A DNA stretch of 64,000 nucleotides from Ceratodon purpureus (Eukaryota; Streptophyta; Bryopsida; Pseudoditrichales; Ditrichaceae): assembly GCA_014871385.1 (NCBI GenBank), contig CM026433.1:3298474-3362473 (forward strand), given 5' to 3'. A model generated the notes under the pieces. The model ran no database searches, was not told the origin of the DNA, and saw only the letters and a list, made by a program, of their open reading frames with translations. Shown here piece by piece: positions 36,097 through 48,577 of this stretch (its first letter is position 1; every line of letters starts with the position of its first letter). Position numbers and translations under genes: made by a program.

Positions 36097-36565
36097 CATT
36101 AGGAGAAAAATGAGGTCACGAAAGGGCCTTTGGGATTTGCACGTGAGAAAAAAAAAGGGGGTGCCCGTGCACTTTTGACGGTGGCACCAATGGTGCCACC
36201 GTGGTGCTAGCGTTGCGGGCGCGGGGATTCAAACAAATCACCTCGAGAAAGCGCGTGTGGGCTGATTTGCAACAGTGTCAGCACTGAACGCAAGCGCTGC
36301 TGCTGCTGTGCACACATCCCGAGCCCTACTGCTCATGTCAGTAGGGATTTCTGGCTTCGCATTAAAGGAAGGAGTTACCCTTTAGCACAGCCTAAATATT
36401 CAACCATTCAACCCCAGCCATGTCAGCGCTAGTGAGCTCTCTTCATAACTCTGCGGGCAACATTTCAGGCACCTGCTGTCAGGAGTAGAGGGCCTTTGGG
36501 CAGCCAGTTTACGTTACACAGGCTGTCTTAGAGGGCCTTTTTGTGACCTCAAATTTCACCTAATG
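36097..36565. mobile_element. GC-rich MITE-like element, about 0.47 kb
   Basis: Inverted ends of about 33 bp: CATTAGGAGAAAAATGAGG with TCACGAAAGGGCC at the left, and the complement of CATTAGGTGAAATTTGAGG with TCACAAAAAGGCC at the right. The interior is GC-rich and non-coding, with another GAGGGCCTTT inside the right half, and stands out from AT-rich flanks. No matching target duplication could be confirmed. Confidence 0.65.
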
Positions 36566-37059
36566 CATGGACCATGTCTATTACCACTCCAAAAAGAAGA
36601 GAAACTCGAGTCTTCGAAGAAGACATGCTTGAATGAAGCGTTTGTTTGTTCCACTCCTTGACTTGTGTTCACGGGACAAAGAAATAGAAGTAAAGAATTA
36701 CCACCTCTACCTCCTCATTTCAAGAGTAGACACTATAGCCATATATAACAAGTAACAAATACAATCTATTCAAATAAGGATTAATTGGTATAAGGCTGTT
36801 TTATGCGGAAGTTTGGACGCCAAGCTATGAGCTCATTGTTGATTGGAAAGAACATTTATCTCATATAATGAATCCACGTTCAATCCCTTGTAGACTCATC
36901 AAAGCACATGTGAGAAATGTAATGGCTTGGCACTACTGAGTGAACAATCTTAAGTGGATGACACTAATCTATATTGTATACCCATTGAACTCTTACTAAG
37001 AATCCTTTTTTAGAATGTAAAACACTATTTTGAGCACAACATGTAGAACTCCAGAATCA

Positions 37060-40000
37060 CAAATTCAAGGTCCTACAACCTTTTTTAGAAATTTTTAGGC
37101 AAATTCTGGTTCTACAAGCCAAATTTGGTCCGGAGAATCCGTCCTCCAAGTTGTGATGTTTTGCTAGAGCCCATTTAGGGTTCTACAAAGAGTTAGATGA
37201 GTATTTTTAGTCTATACCATCTTAACCCCAAATGTTAGAAGGCCTGAAAACTACCAGAAACCCTAAGAACTGGCCTTTTTCAATACAATGTGTAAGTTTT
37301 CAAGTTTTGATGTATTGTGGGGGAAATAATTGTAGAATCTAGTACCTTACTTGTACATTTATATGTATCCCAAATGTTAGATTCAAACTCTTTATTGTTT
37401 GGGAGATCATAATGTTCAAAGTTACGAAAAAAGTTTTTTTTTCCCTTGTTGCAAAATGGTTTGAAGTGTTTCATGAGCCAAAAAAATCAATTTAAAAAAT
37501 AAACATGACTTGAGGCTCTTCAAGTTCTTCTTCCTAGGTGGGTTAGGAATATGTCCATGCACTTTTCACCTTCATATAACCTATAATATCTAAAAAAATG
37601 CTTGTTTTTTACATAGATGTATGCTGAAATTCAAATACAAAGGCTGGTCTTTGATAGTAAGAAAGCCATATGGAGAAATATTGGATGAAAAATCCGAGTG
37701 GTGATATTATGCCTTCAAATTATTATTTACATGTACAAAAAATAAAACTTGAAAAAAGTAAAATCTCAATTATTGGGGAATTTTTGAAGTTTCTAGATCT
37801 AATTAATTTGGGTAGAGTTTGAGGATAAATGAGCATATATTGTAGTTTTGGGTAGATTTCAGCATGCCCTAATAGTGTTTTCAAACTTTGATTGCAAATA
37901 TCTCCTAACTATGAAGAATTTTGAAACATGAATGATCTTGTTGGAAAGGTATGGAAAAATTCTATGATCTACAAAAAGTTTCAACTTCACTTGATCTATA
38001 TTTAGTAACTAGGAGCCTGACCAAAGTCAAATTGACCACAATCTCGTTGGTTCCAAGGGTTAAGTTGGAGGTAATATGTGCTTTTACCTTGGGCTCATCT
38101 ATGATATATCCTTGAATTCATGGTGAGTGACTGAATAGAGAGTAAGGTTCAGTGAACGATGACGTGATCAATTGTGGGTCGGCGGCATTTTTAATTCCAG
38201 GAGTTCCAGGTTAATTTAAAGAACTACACTACAATGCAAAATAATACAATGAACATATGGTAGTACTTACTACTGTATACCCATCATTCTGCAGATACCC
38301 TGCTTTCCACTGTCGACCGTAAGACTCGTGCCAACTCTGTGAGGTTGCAGATCAAAGACACAACTTTGCGGTACCATTGTGCTGTTCAGATGACCAGAAT
38401 CAATCGATTGCAAATTTGCAATTTTCTTTCATGTTCATGTGTCATTGATTCGAAGGTCGACCTTTGCTCCAAAAGTACTGTATGAATAATCAAACTTTGA
38501 AAATTCTGGTACCTTTATTTGTACCACTGTAGTTATACACAGATTTCCAAGTAGGAGTGGGTGGAGTGGAGGAAAGGATAAACTGAAATTGATATTATTG
38601 CCGTTTTAGAATATTTATATGTTTAAAAAAAAAAAAAATGTTTTCTCTTTACCAATTTCCTCTTTGAGTATTCTGTTTAGAGTTTGTTTCCATGACTAAC
38701 TAAAATTTGGACCACGGGTTCATTGTTGAAAATGGTTATGCACTCACTATTCTCCAACCCGATTTTAATCATATTAGATAATTTCTAATCATTATGTTTT
38801 GCATTTTCATGTTTTATAATAATTTTCCATCAAAGTTGTAAAGTCACATATTTTGTCACTTATGTTTAAAAAAAAAATTTAACATTTTTTTTTGTAGAAC
38901 ATGATCATTTCTAGGTATTGAATCATTAATTTCTTTCAAGTACACTTTTAAGATATATTTTACTAAATATGTTTGGTCTGTTAGAAAACAAACCTATTCA
39001 AGTGACATATGTTTGTTTTCTAGTGACACTGTTCCTCGAGGAGCTGCGTGTGCCAACTTGGCCGGACCTTGGCTTGATCACTCATGATTCTAGTAGATTA
39101 ACCCCTAAAGCATTTGGCCATAAAATCCCAAATTCTGCCTCAAATCTGCCCTGTTTTAGTGCAAGGTAGAATTATGAAAATTTAAACGTAATTAGAAGAA
39201 TCGAACCGTAGGAACTAGTACCTAACTTGTACATGTATGTGTACACAAAATTTTAGACTGTAACTCCTCACCGATTGGAAGATCATAAGGTTTGAACTTG
39301 AGTGAAAAGTTTTTTTTGGTCCTGCCCGGCAGGGACAGCCACACTTTGGAGAGTAAAACAGTCCATTTTTGAAGATCGCATGGGTGGAGGCTCTTCAGTT
39401 TTGGATTCTAAAGTGAGTTGGGAGTATGCTCAAAAAAATTGAAGAGAATACAACACAGAGAAGCATTGGAAAACCACATTTCTAGTGACGGGAGTCAAAT
39501 GAAATGCATATACACTAGGTCTTTTTCCACACTACAAATGCCTAAGAAGAGCATCAATTTTTGGGAATCCGAACGGTGTATACGTGCATTTCTATGGAAA
39601 AGAAATTGTGGAGGAAAAAAATCTAAAAAATAAACAAATCCGAAATAGATATGAATTTTATAGTGGTTTAGGAGGAGATAATGGCGAAGGAAAAATGGGT
39701 GATGAAGGTGACCCAATCACTGTAGATCTGTTTGACAGTTTTTATAGAACTTGGAACTTTGACTGAATATATCTCAAGATCCGTACGGTCAAAATTAACA
39801 AAATTTGGGAAGCAGACTAATTTGATGGCTCTGAACAAGATCCTACGGTTGGATTTTTCAAAATCAAGTTTAAAAAACATTGTAAAACGATTTCAGAAAG
39901 GATCATTTGGAAGTCACTGTAGATTGTCATAGATTTGGTACACCACTTGCATCGGCCACAAACCTGCCCGAGCTGCCCTGAATTGAATTTTGATCTTTAA

Positions 40001-40150
40001 ACACGATTTATTTCTTAACTACGGGCCCGATGAAAGTGAAATTTGGTCTTGTTAGAAAGATATGACAATTTCCCACGTTGTGCCAAAGTTACAGCCACAT
40101 CCGATAAAATTTGACTCATAGGGAGCCTGACCGGACCCTAAATCATACCA
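37060..40150. repeat. Pair of diverged direct repeats (about 37.06-38.04 and 39.05-40.15 kb)
   Basis: The same order of short blocks occurs twice: ACTTGTACAT followed by GGAAGATCATAA-like, AAAAGTTTTTTT, GGAGGCTCTTCA-like and, at the end, GAGCCTGACC. Copies are about 1 kb each, strongly diverged and separated by about 1 kb without coding capacity. They could be two members of one repeat family or old terminal repeats of a non-autonomous element. Confidence 0.45.
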
Positions 40151-41391
40151 AAACTGTTGAGTTGATGCTTTAGGGGTTAAAATTTGAGTATGCGGGCTGG
40201 AAATCTTTCTTCAAGCAAGTTTATACCTTAATCTTTCTGCTCTTAATGAAAGTTGCATTGCTTCACCAATGATGCATGTCTTCCTCTTTCTGGTCTGTTT
40301 CGATGTGAACATGTTCATCGTCCTTTCGAGTTTGTCAAATGGTTCGTTATGGGCAGTGGTGTTTGGCAGGTAATTGGTGCTTCTAGAATATTCTTTGCAA
40401 TTCATTGTATGGAATATCCATCGCAACATTGGACGACGTTCATTGCCCCGTTTACCAGTCTGTGAATACTGTATCACTATGGAACCGCATATTCAGAGGC
40501 AAGTTGTTGATCCTTCACTTCGTCGTTTGTTCTGGCGAGTGGTGCTGTATCAAGATTCAGTGTGACACTGTATTTAGACAGATGCACCTCAAAGTCTAGG
40601 AGTAATGCAAATATTGCCCTGCTAGACATTTGGACCATGAGTTCATTGTTTGTACAGACGTTGTGTAATGTGGCCCAATCCATCTTGTTTGGTGAACAGT
40701 TTGATTGTAAATGCTTCTAAAGGGAACGAGATAATTGAACTCCTTTAATAACTCCTTGAGTACCAAATTGGTCGGCAATAATATTTGAGATGGCTTTTTA
40801 GGAATACATAAATCTTTTTCTACATTTTACCATTCTTCTTCTCCATTTGTACTACTGATGTGCAAGTTGAATGTGAATGTGTTTTATGTTACCATTCAAG
40901 TATTTAAATATATCTGTCAGAGCTTAGAGGAAAAGGATCATTCAATCTGCTGAGATTCAAACAGTCACAGACAAGAGCGTGAAGAAGTTCTCATAATTCT
41001 CAGTGCTTGCAACAATTGCTTGTACATAGCCTATAGATATTACACACATTCAACTCTGGTTGTAAAATGATAGATCAAACAAGATATGTACGTGCCAGTT
41101 GAGCAGAATTTCAAAATCAGTTATCAACTTCGGCTTGGTAAGAGTTCGAAGGTTTTTTTTTTGGGTACAAAAATGTGAATCGTCTGAACATAGCCCTCTG
41201 TATAGAGTACATGTATGAAGGGTGCGCATCAGCACAATTCAATAGTACTTAAACAAACAACACAAAACTCCTGCAACGTTTAAGAATGTATCCCTGGTGT
41301 AGTACAGCCATGTCTGGTATCAGTGAAGCAAATTCACCCACGCATGAAAACTGTCGTTTAAATTCCCAATTGCCACTGTTGTGAGTCGCAC
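40151..41391. other. Gene-free stretch downstream of BTB gene A
   Basis: Small overlapping ORFs on both strands show no recognisable motif. The last few hundred bases are probably the 3' UTR of the minus-strand BTB gene. Confidence 0.5.
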
Positions 41392-42798
41392 TTATGAGCT
41401 TGCCACAGGAGGGGATATAACGTTCATCACTTCTGTGGTAGGCCACTCCTTCTTCAAGAGCTTCACAAGCGAGTCTGTGCTGATGTAATCCTCGTAGTTA
41501 CTATCTTTCCGTGATTTGACGAGCTCCATCTGCTGCTTGAAGGGCAAAGTCGAGAACAGATCCTTTGAAGCTCGATCAAAATCAGTCTTACTCAGAAACT
41601 GTCCAAGTAGCGAATACCAGTTCTCCAATAGTGCAACTCGTCCAGGTGTTTTCAATAGCAAATTTCCAGCAGCCACCTCCCGATACACCACGAGAACAAG
41701 ATTTACCAATGGCACTGCCGCATTCCTGGCATCTAATTGGCCTTTATAGCGTTCGTTATGAGCCCTAATATCAGATTCATAATAAGGTTGTCTACAGGGA
41801 GGAGGGCTCTCAATTGCAAGTATTTTGGGAAATGCATGTAGATGCACAAAGCACTGCACCACTTCCTCAGCCACTTTCGCTGCCAGCAATGTCTCCAAAA
41901 TCCAACAGATTGCCAACATCTTATCTGCAAACCTAGGGATCGAAGAAAATGTCGTCCCATCATATTCTTGTCCAAAATTGACAAGCATGTCCTTCGCCAC
42001 TCTGCTTACGATCGTGATCACATCCCTGGTGACCTTGGAATCTGCGCTTGGTGTACTGCCCGGTCCACTGCTTGGTAACATTTCTTTGATTAGAGCCCGG
42101 TGGGATTGGAAATTGCCGTCGTAACCCAAAGCAGTCCGGATACACCGCTCCACCATATCACACAATTGCTTGTGATGATCTTCTTTGCTCTCGTCCATCC
42201 CCAACCGCAGCATCAGATCTTCCGCATGCTTACGAGGGAAATCCAGACAAGCCGAATACAGCCTGATCATCACTTCATCTGTATCCGACCAAGCTTTTGA
42301 CGATAAGTAAAGGCAAACGGAATCCATCAACTCCGGAAACTGAATCTGCGACGCTACTTTAAGTAGACCAAGACTGTGCTTGACATCCTTGAAGTCCTTG
42401 TGGGATGGCAGTGCGTACATGCGACAAAAGCAGTCCGTGTAGCAATCAGTGTCTGTGACCGTCTCAAGAACGAATGTTGAACACTGCCTGGACCATCGGT
42501 CCGTCAGGCATGTCTCGAAGTACTTGCTGCATCTGCTCAATCGATCGGAATGAACCTTCAACACTGCAAGGATTTCTCTGTAATGCTCGGTGTCTTCGTT
42601 CGTTTGCCAGTTGAAACCATTCGGTACCAAGCAGATAGTAACATCGTGAGACTGGACCCCCAGGCCCCCACACCACACAATCGGGGTTTGCTGCTCAATG
42701 AGCTGGAGAATCTGTTTCCCATCCTTCATAGGTCTTCCTGGTGTCGCCTTCAGGGGGTTGTTCACAACTGCAAGGGAGAGTTCTTGTTGCTCATCCAT
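41392..42798 (-). CDS. BTB/POZ domain protein (At3g05675-like), copy A, 468 aa
   Basis: An intronless ORF of 468 residues. The BTB/POZ domain spans about residues 45-160, with DVTICLVPN at its start and KVHSDRLSRCSKYFETCLTDRW around the usual His and Ser/Phe positions. A BACK-like helical region follows (LLKVASQIQFPELMDSVCLYL), then a plant-specific C-terminal helical domain. This arrangement fits plant BTB proteins such as At3g05675, thought to be Cullin-3 substrate adaptors. The target is unknown. It is paralogous to the 469-residue ORF at 45922-47331, with roughly three quarters of residues alike by eye. The sequence just before the start (ACAAGACCT then CTGATGGATGAG) is also shared by both genes. 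Confidence 0.88.
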   Translation of the reverse strand: MDEQQELSLAVVNNPLKATPGRPMKDGKQILQLIEQQTPIVWCGGLGVQSHDVTICLVPNGFNWQTNEDTEHYREILAVLKVHSDRLSRCSKYFETCLTDRWSRQCSTFVLETVTDTDCYTDCFCRMYALPSHKDFKDVKHSLGLLKVASQIQFPELMDSVCLYLSSKAWSDTDEVMIRLYSACLDFPRKHAEDLMLRLGMDESKEDHHKQLCDMVERCIRTALGYDGNFQSHRALIKEMLPSSGPGSTPSADSKVTRDVITIVSRVAKDMLVNFGQEYDGTTFSSIPRFADKMLAICWILETLLAAKVAEEVVQCFVHLHAFPKILAIESPPPCRQPYYESDIRAHNERYKGQLDARNAAVPLVNLVLVVYREVAAGNLLLKTPGRVALLENWYSLLGQFLSKTDFDRASKDLFSTLPFKQQMELVKSRKDSNYEDYISTDSLVKLLKKEWPTTEVMNVISPPVASS

Positions 42799-45700
42799 CA
42801 GCTCTAGGCCCGGCTCTAGGTCTTGTTCAATGTTGCCAAACCTTGAGAGACAATTTCAATCATGAGCCAGGGAATCCGGTCGCGACGTTACAATGCTATG
42901 TCAGCTGACCCAAAACAAAGGCTACACAACTATGGAACAGAGTGCTCATAGAGACTGATGACCAAGAAGCAACGAACTAATAACAAGAAAAACAGGCAGT
43001 ACTTACTTTATCTTTCTGTCGCTTCCAAAGCACACAACTCACTCACTGAACACAATCCTGCCACAGATCCACTGGAACAGTAAAATTCCACACCCTAAAA
43101 CCAAGCGCTAAAATGAGCCATTGCTGAAAGCTCAAACACCGCCTCAGCTAAACCACCCTTCAGGAGAAACCCTTGAACACCTATTCTTATTGTGCTGATT
43201 GAGCCAAACTGCTTTGCATCTAGCGATCAAAGAAACAACGCAAGCACATGCATGACAAAACCCTACACTCTCATCTTCCCTTGCAGGACACGGAGCAGCG
43301 TCCTCCATTACTCATTGAGGAATTGGACAATAGGTAAGCAATTCCAGAACTCGTGAATTGGGGAGCAAAGTCCTACTCAAGGTGAGCTCAGGAGGCACTT
43401 ACCCAATTCAAGCAGCACTACACAAAACCTCTACAACACTCCTTCCGCACAATTGAGCGACATCCGATTCCTCTAAACCGCTACACAGCCCAATCCATAA
43501 CAAACTTAAGAAATCCAACAGAGGGTCAGACTAATCTTTAACCAAAGCAATCATAGGAAGCGCCGCAATAACATCGTAGCTCAACAGAAACACCACAGAT
43601 CAACCACTCAAGTGCATGTGTGCCCATACCTCAGCGAAATTTGTTCCGAAGCGTCTCGTACCTCTGCTCTGCCGCTCCCAACACAGTAGTTACTCCTTCT
43701 GTCACTTCCCGCGCGAGTGAATTAGTCCTTTGAAATGTTTTAGCCCACAGTCACAGGATGCATTGCATGGACGGCCAAGGGGCGGAACACTCGGAGGCAA
43801 ATCTACTCTTCTTTCGATGGCTTCCTCGGAATCAACTTAATACAGTTCTTATCGGCTTGCATTTGAAAGAATGGTTTATCCTCTCATTGATGAAAGGCTA
43901 TTCATGCCAGGCCTGCATGCGTGAAGTGGAACAAAACCTCAGCCCACTGTGAAAACAGCAGACCCTAACAAATGCAAGAAGACAAAACAAAATTGCACAC
44001 TGCAAATTCGCAAGACTGATCAGTCCATGTCACAGAAGAACATCTGCTCTCACAAAAGTGACAACCGAGCCGGGCATGCGCATCACTTCACAAAACTTAG
44101 AATCAACGGTAATCAGTTAGAAGTTAGAACGCCTTGTGCACTTGGGTGCTTACCTCACAGCAGTACTCTTACAGCGACATTTGCTTTGTGGGGCGTACTC
44201 AACATAAACTGTAACGTCAACTCTACTTACAGTTATTCATGTAGGTTTGTACTGCTTTGCCCTGCTTCACCATCAACTTGGCTTTTACTTCGATTGAATG
44301 ATGTAAAACATGGTGCAAGTGCACTATTTTCTGTATATGAAAACTCAGGCGGCTTGGACAGAGTACCTGTCATAGTACAACAGCAGCTCTTCAACAAGGA
44401 TGCAAGCGAAGGAGAAGAGGCGAGGCTCAACACGACTGCGGAATGGTTCTACCCATATTGACAGGGACTCATGGCCATGATCAACACGACTGTGAAATGA
44501 TAACCAATATTCAAGAGATTTCACACTGCCACAAAATGACATATGCAGTGGGATCTGCCGCCGGAGTCTGGAGCGCAACAAGTGCGACTGCTGCTTTGCA
44601 GAAGCTCAATCGGCGGAAGTGATGCGAGTGAGCTGAGATGAACTGCTCTTGTGAGGTAGTGAGGTCTGAGATTACTCCGGCGCTTCTGTTGGTGTCAAGT
44701 TGTGCGGCTGTTTCTTTCGGAGAATTTGGCGTTCGATCGGCAGGTGAGTTCAATTCGTCTACTTCAAGAGTGTTAGCGAGTATCGTAGCATGGAAGCTTG
44801 GCTGATGGACAAGCAACAAGAATTGTCTCGTACATTCACACACATTAGCTTGTAAAGCTCTTGAAACAGACGTGGTCTGTTGGGGAAATGAATTATGTTA
44901 TCTCCACCGCCATCATGCTCTCTATTGGAGTAGGATACTGGTGTAAGAATACGTAAGAATTTTCATGGATTTACAACTTGAAGAGTGCACCTTTTTCATT
45001 GATCTGTTGAATGCCTTGCAACTCAAAGTCTGTGACGTATGATTTGTGCTCTTGAATAAACGTGAACTATATGATGTGCCATTATCAACGGCTCTCTTGC
45101 AGCGTTGTTATATCTCTCATAGCTGTGAACTTAGGTTTAGCAAAGCTGGTTAGCATAATGACGAAGCAGAATTAGCGCATAGCGACGGAATGAGCTATCA
45201 AGTGTTGGAATAATATATGAGTCTTGAAGATTGGCTCTTGCTGTTTGAGCATTAAATGGCACACTAGAATTTAGATCTTTCTCAAATTAGTTGGTACATC
45301 ATAACTCTTTCTCGACTGATTTGGATAATTTGCTCCAGTTTCTTTAGAATTCTTGCGTGAAGTTGAATAACGTATATGAGTGAAAGAAGTCGTTCTGAAT
45401 TCTGCCCGAATAGGAGAAGTTATTGGTTTGTCAAGCGTCCATGAAAGTTCCACCGCATTTGAGTTGCTGAATCTCAGGCTGTCGAATGCGAACCGTTGCA
45501 GCTGCCTCAGTAATTACTATCTAAATAATGGTACTAATGAAGCATCAAGGTGAGAGATACTTTGAAGGGAAATATGATATTTGGGTGCTCCGATCCGCAG
45601 TGTCTCGGTGTCCTGGTATTTGATGGAAGGGGCTCTTATTTTGCCATTTCAATGACTTGTAGCAGGTTGTATCGAGTGAGTAGTTTCTGTATTGTCACAC

Positions 45701-45921
45701 AAAGCAGAGAGAAAGTAAGTGATTATGTCATTGCCCTTTGTGTCAGTGCCCTCTCGCTCTATCAATTGATCATCAGTTATTACTAGCAGTCTCTGTCAGT
45801 TGGAGTGTGGCATTTATTCTAGTACGTTTAGTAGACAGAGCGTTGCAATACCCCGAGCACATGTGATATCCCTTCACAACTGTGTCTCAAGGTTCGGCGC
45901 ATTAAACAAGACCTGGATCTG
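42799..45921. other. 3.1-kb region between the divergent BTB genes
   Basis: It should hold the 5' UTRs and promoters of both BTB genes. ORFs such as 43949-44461 (170 codons) have no recognisable motif and no partner; I do not call them genes. No transposon is seen. Confidence 0.5.
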
Positions 45922-47331
45922 ATGGATGAGCCACAAGAATTCGCTCTTGAGGTTGTGAACAACCCGCTACAAGGAGAGCCTAACAGTATCAAGGTTGGTA
46001 AACAGATACTTCCGCTCACAGAGCCACAGATGCCTATCGTGTGGTGTGGAGGACTTGGGAGAAAGTGTCACGATGTTACTATCTGCTTGGTACCGAATGA
46101 AATCAACCGGAAATCGAGCGAAGAAACTCAGAAGTATAGTGAAATTTTAACAGTGTTGAAGGTTCATTCCGACCGATTGAGCAGATGTAGCAAGTACTTT
46201 GAGACATGCTTGACGGACCGATGGACGATGTCGGATTCAACGTTTTTTCTTGAGACGGTAACAGACATTAAGTGTTATACAGACTGCTTTTCCCGCATGT
46301 ACACACTGCCGTCTCGCAAGGACTTCAAGAATGTGAAATACAGTCTCAGACTCCTCAAAGTGGCGTCTCAGATTGAGTTTACGGAGTTGATGGATTCCGT
46401 TTGCCTTTACTTATCGTCAAAAGTTTGGTCGGAAACAGATGAGGAGATGATCAGGCTGTATTCGGCATCCCCAGATTTCCCTCGCAAGCAGGCGGGTGAT
46501 TTGGTTGTCCGGTTAGGGATGGACAAGAGCGATGATGACTGTCACAAGCAATTCTGCGATGTGATGGAGCAGTGTTTCCGAACTGCTTTGGATTGCGGTT
46601 GCGGCAGCTTCTCTTCGAATCGGGTTTTCATCGAAAAAATGTTACTTGATAGTGCACCAGACAATGGACCGAGTACTGGACGACCTGCACATTTCCAAGT
46701 CTCGAGGAATGTGGTCATGATTGTTAGCAGAGAGACGAAGGACATGCTTGTCAATTTTGGACAAGAATGTGATGGGAAGACATTTTCTTCGGTCCCTAGG
46801 TTTACAGATAAGGTTTTGGCAATCTGTTGGATATTGGAGACATTGCTGGCAGCGAAAGTGGCTGAGGAAGTGGTGCAGTGCTTTGTGCATCTACATGTAT
46901 TTCCCAAAATACTTGCAATTGAGAAACCCCCTCCCTGTAGACACGGCTATGAAAATGAAAGGGCTTATAACGAACGTTATAAAGAGCAGTTTGATGCCAG
47001 GAATGCGGCACTGAAATTGGGGAGAGTTGTTTTCCTGATGTATCGGAAGGTGGCTGCTGGAAAATTGTTATTGAAGACACCAGAGCGAGTTGCACTCCTG
47101 CAGAATTGGCATTATCTGCTTAAGAAGCTGTCTTTTACTGAGGCAGCTGTTCTTAATCACGATGTGAGGTGTTTGTTCTCGACATTACCTTTAAAGCAGC
47201 AGATGGAGCTCGTCAAAGCAGGGTCAAAGGTTTATAACTACGAGGGATTTATCGACTTAGTATCTCTTGCGAAGCGCTTGAAGGATAAATGGCCTGCCGT
47301 AGAAGAGAAGCGACACCCCTCTGTCAATTAG
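45922..47331 (+). CDS. BTB/POZ domain protein (At3g05675-like), copy B, 469 aa
   Basis: An intronless ORF of 469 residues and paralogue of the minus-strand gene at 41392-42798. It starts MDEPQEFALEVVNNPLQ. The BTB core (DVTICLVPN, KVHSDRLSRCSKYFETCLTDRW), the BACK-like part (LLKVASQIEFTELMDSVCLYL) and the long C-terminal block (AICWILETLLAAKVAEEVVQCFVHLH) are all kept. Differences are spread through the protein, most densely in the linker at about residues 225-265, and both ORFs are intact. It is probably an adaptor for a Cullin-3 ubiquitin ligase (family knowledge). The head-to-head arrangement implies an inverted duplication. Confidence 0.88.
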   Translation: MDEPQEFALEVVNNPLQGEPNSIKVGKQILPLTEPQMPIVWCGGLGRKCHDVTICLVPNEINRKSSEETQKYSEILTVLKVHSDRLSRCSKYFETCLTDRWTMSDSTFFLETVTDIKCYTDCFSRMYTLPSRKDFKNVKYSLRLLKVASQIEFTELMDSVCLYLSSKVWSETDEEMIRLYSASPDFPRKQAGDLVVRLGMDKSDDDCHKQFCDVMEQCFRTALDCGCGSFSSNRVFIEKMLLDSAPDNGPSTGRPAHFQVSRNVVMIVSRETKDMLVNFGQECDGKTFSSVPRFTDKVLAICWILETLLAAKVAEEVVQCFVHLHVFPKILAIEKPPPCRHGYENERAYNERYKEQFDARNAALKLGRVVFLMYRKVAAGKLLLKTPERVALLQNWHYLLKKLSFTEAAVLNHDVRCLFSTLPLKQQMELVKAGSKVYNYEGFIDLVSLAKRLKDKWPAVEEKRHPSVN

Positions 47332-48448
47332 CTCTCAATTGGGTGAACTTGTAGTTGTTTCTGACTCTTTAAGTCTACCGTAAACCGTGCTTCTTAGTTC
47401 GTGTCTTCAAGGTTTTTCATTTTTTCCTGCCAGATATATAGCAGCTTGTTAGAGGTGCACAAGAACAATAGGTGCTGTCTTGAACTGTAACTTCCAGCCT
47501 TCATCGTTAAAAGCTGTGTTCAGAACCACGTCTCAGACCTCACCAGCATCACAGGTCTGTGAAAGGATCCGTGAAAACTAGGCCTAGGATAGTGTTCCAC
47601 TGCTTGCATATGCTCAATCCATATAATTTGTAGTAAAGCTGTAAGAACAATATGAGGTGTAGAGCAAAGCACGAACTAAGTTACAAATCATCTCAGCTCT
47701 TGGTTCGTACATTTTTACTTTCCAGTAAATGGTTGATGCGGTCCAAGACCATCTTTTGATTCTTATAATGCAAGAAAAGCTTCTAAATCTTCCCAGCAGG
47801 AGGCAAGGTGGGAACTGCATGAGGTGGAGTAGGAGATTTGTGAAAGGGCAGTGACTTGGGGAGTACAATACTAGTACTAGTGAGTACTTTGTTTTAGGTT
47901 GTTCACCAGAATATATATATGTATACGTACCTCTTATATCTTCTTTTGATCTCCCAGAGAATCTTACACTGCTTTATCGGTTCCTCACTGCTCCTCTAAT
48001 GTCTTCCAAGACTCCATGGACGCTTGGTTATCAAAAATATCAATCCTTCAGAATGATCCACAGTTCCTACCGTGCTCTAACAAAGACTCTCCACATTCAA
48101 AAAACGCACTCCAAGAGATGTCAACACGGGTGGCCATGCTCCATTATGCAAGGTCAAACATTCTGATTGTAGACGTAGTGCCATCCATCGAGTATCCACC
48201 TGATATTAACCGTACTGAGATCTTAACCATGAGTTGCAGCCATTGACAGCAATACTCAAGTCCTTGGACGAGGACAATTTCTCGAGGTGGATCATAAGAG
48301 GTGTCGTCCCCGTGCAACGACTATAAGAAGCTCACTCTTGGTTGCTTCTCACAATTTCGACTATAGAATCACATTTGGGTACCCAAAGCTGTGCTCTCTC
48401 TTATAGCACAGAGGTTCACACTCAATAGTGCAGCAAGCTCGTGGAACT
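47332..48448. other. Region between BTB gene B and the interrupted signal-peptide ORF
   Basis: Starts with the probable 3' UTR of BTB gene B. A TATA-rich stretch lies near 47910. The ORF at 48016-48246 shows no clear family. This may include the promoter and 5' UTR of the ORF at 48449. Confidence 0.4.
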
Positions 48449-48577
48449 ATGGGCTCAATGACATTGTATTTGGTAGTAGTGCTCCTTGCTGCAATGGCCT
48501 TCGGCTCAACTGCTGCAACAGGCACCTGCCTCCCATCACACAACTGCAGCCTCCCACCACAGAAGGCTCCTCCCCCT
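48449..48577 (+). pseudogene. Signal-peptide ORF cut by the CACTA terminus
   Basis: Forty-three codons are open from ATG 48449 to the base before the transposon end. They encode MGSMTLYLVVVLLAAMAFG, a clear hydrophobic signal peptide, then a short mature start with two cysteines and prolines (TGTCLPSHNCSLPPQKAPPP). The next bases are the CACTA terminal repeat, whose TAG stops the frame two codons in. It looks like the first exon of a small secreted, Cys/Pro-rich protein broken by the insertion. The remainder would lie beyond the far end of the transposon, outside the window. The family is unknown, and a chance ORF remains possible. Confidence 0.5.

Noticed and set aside
43949-44461. 170-codon + strand ORF between the BTB genes
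   Set aside because: No motif, no partner and mixed composition; likely chance in an upstream region.
48240-48350. Open stretch reading VLGRGQF, like a kinase glycine loop
   Set aside because: No other kinase motif follows and the frame ends soon; treated as chance.
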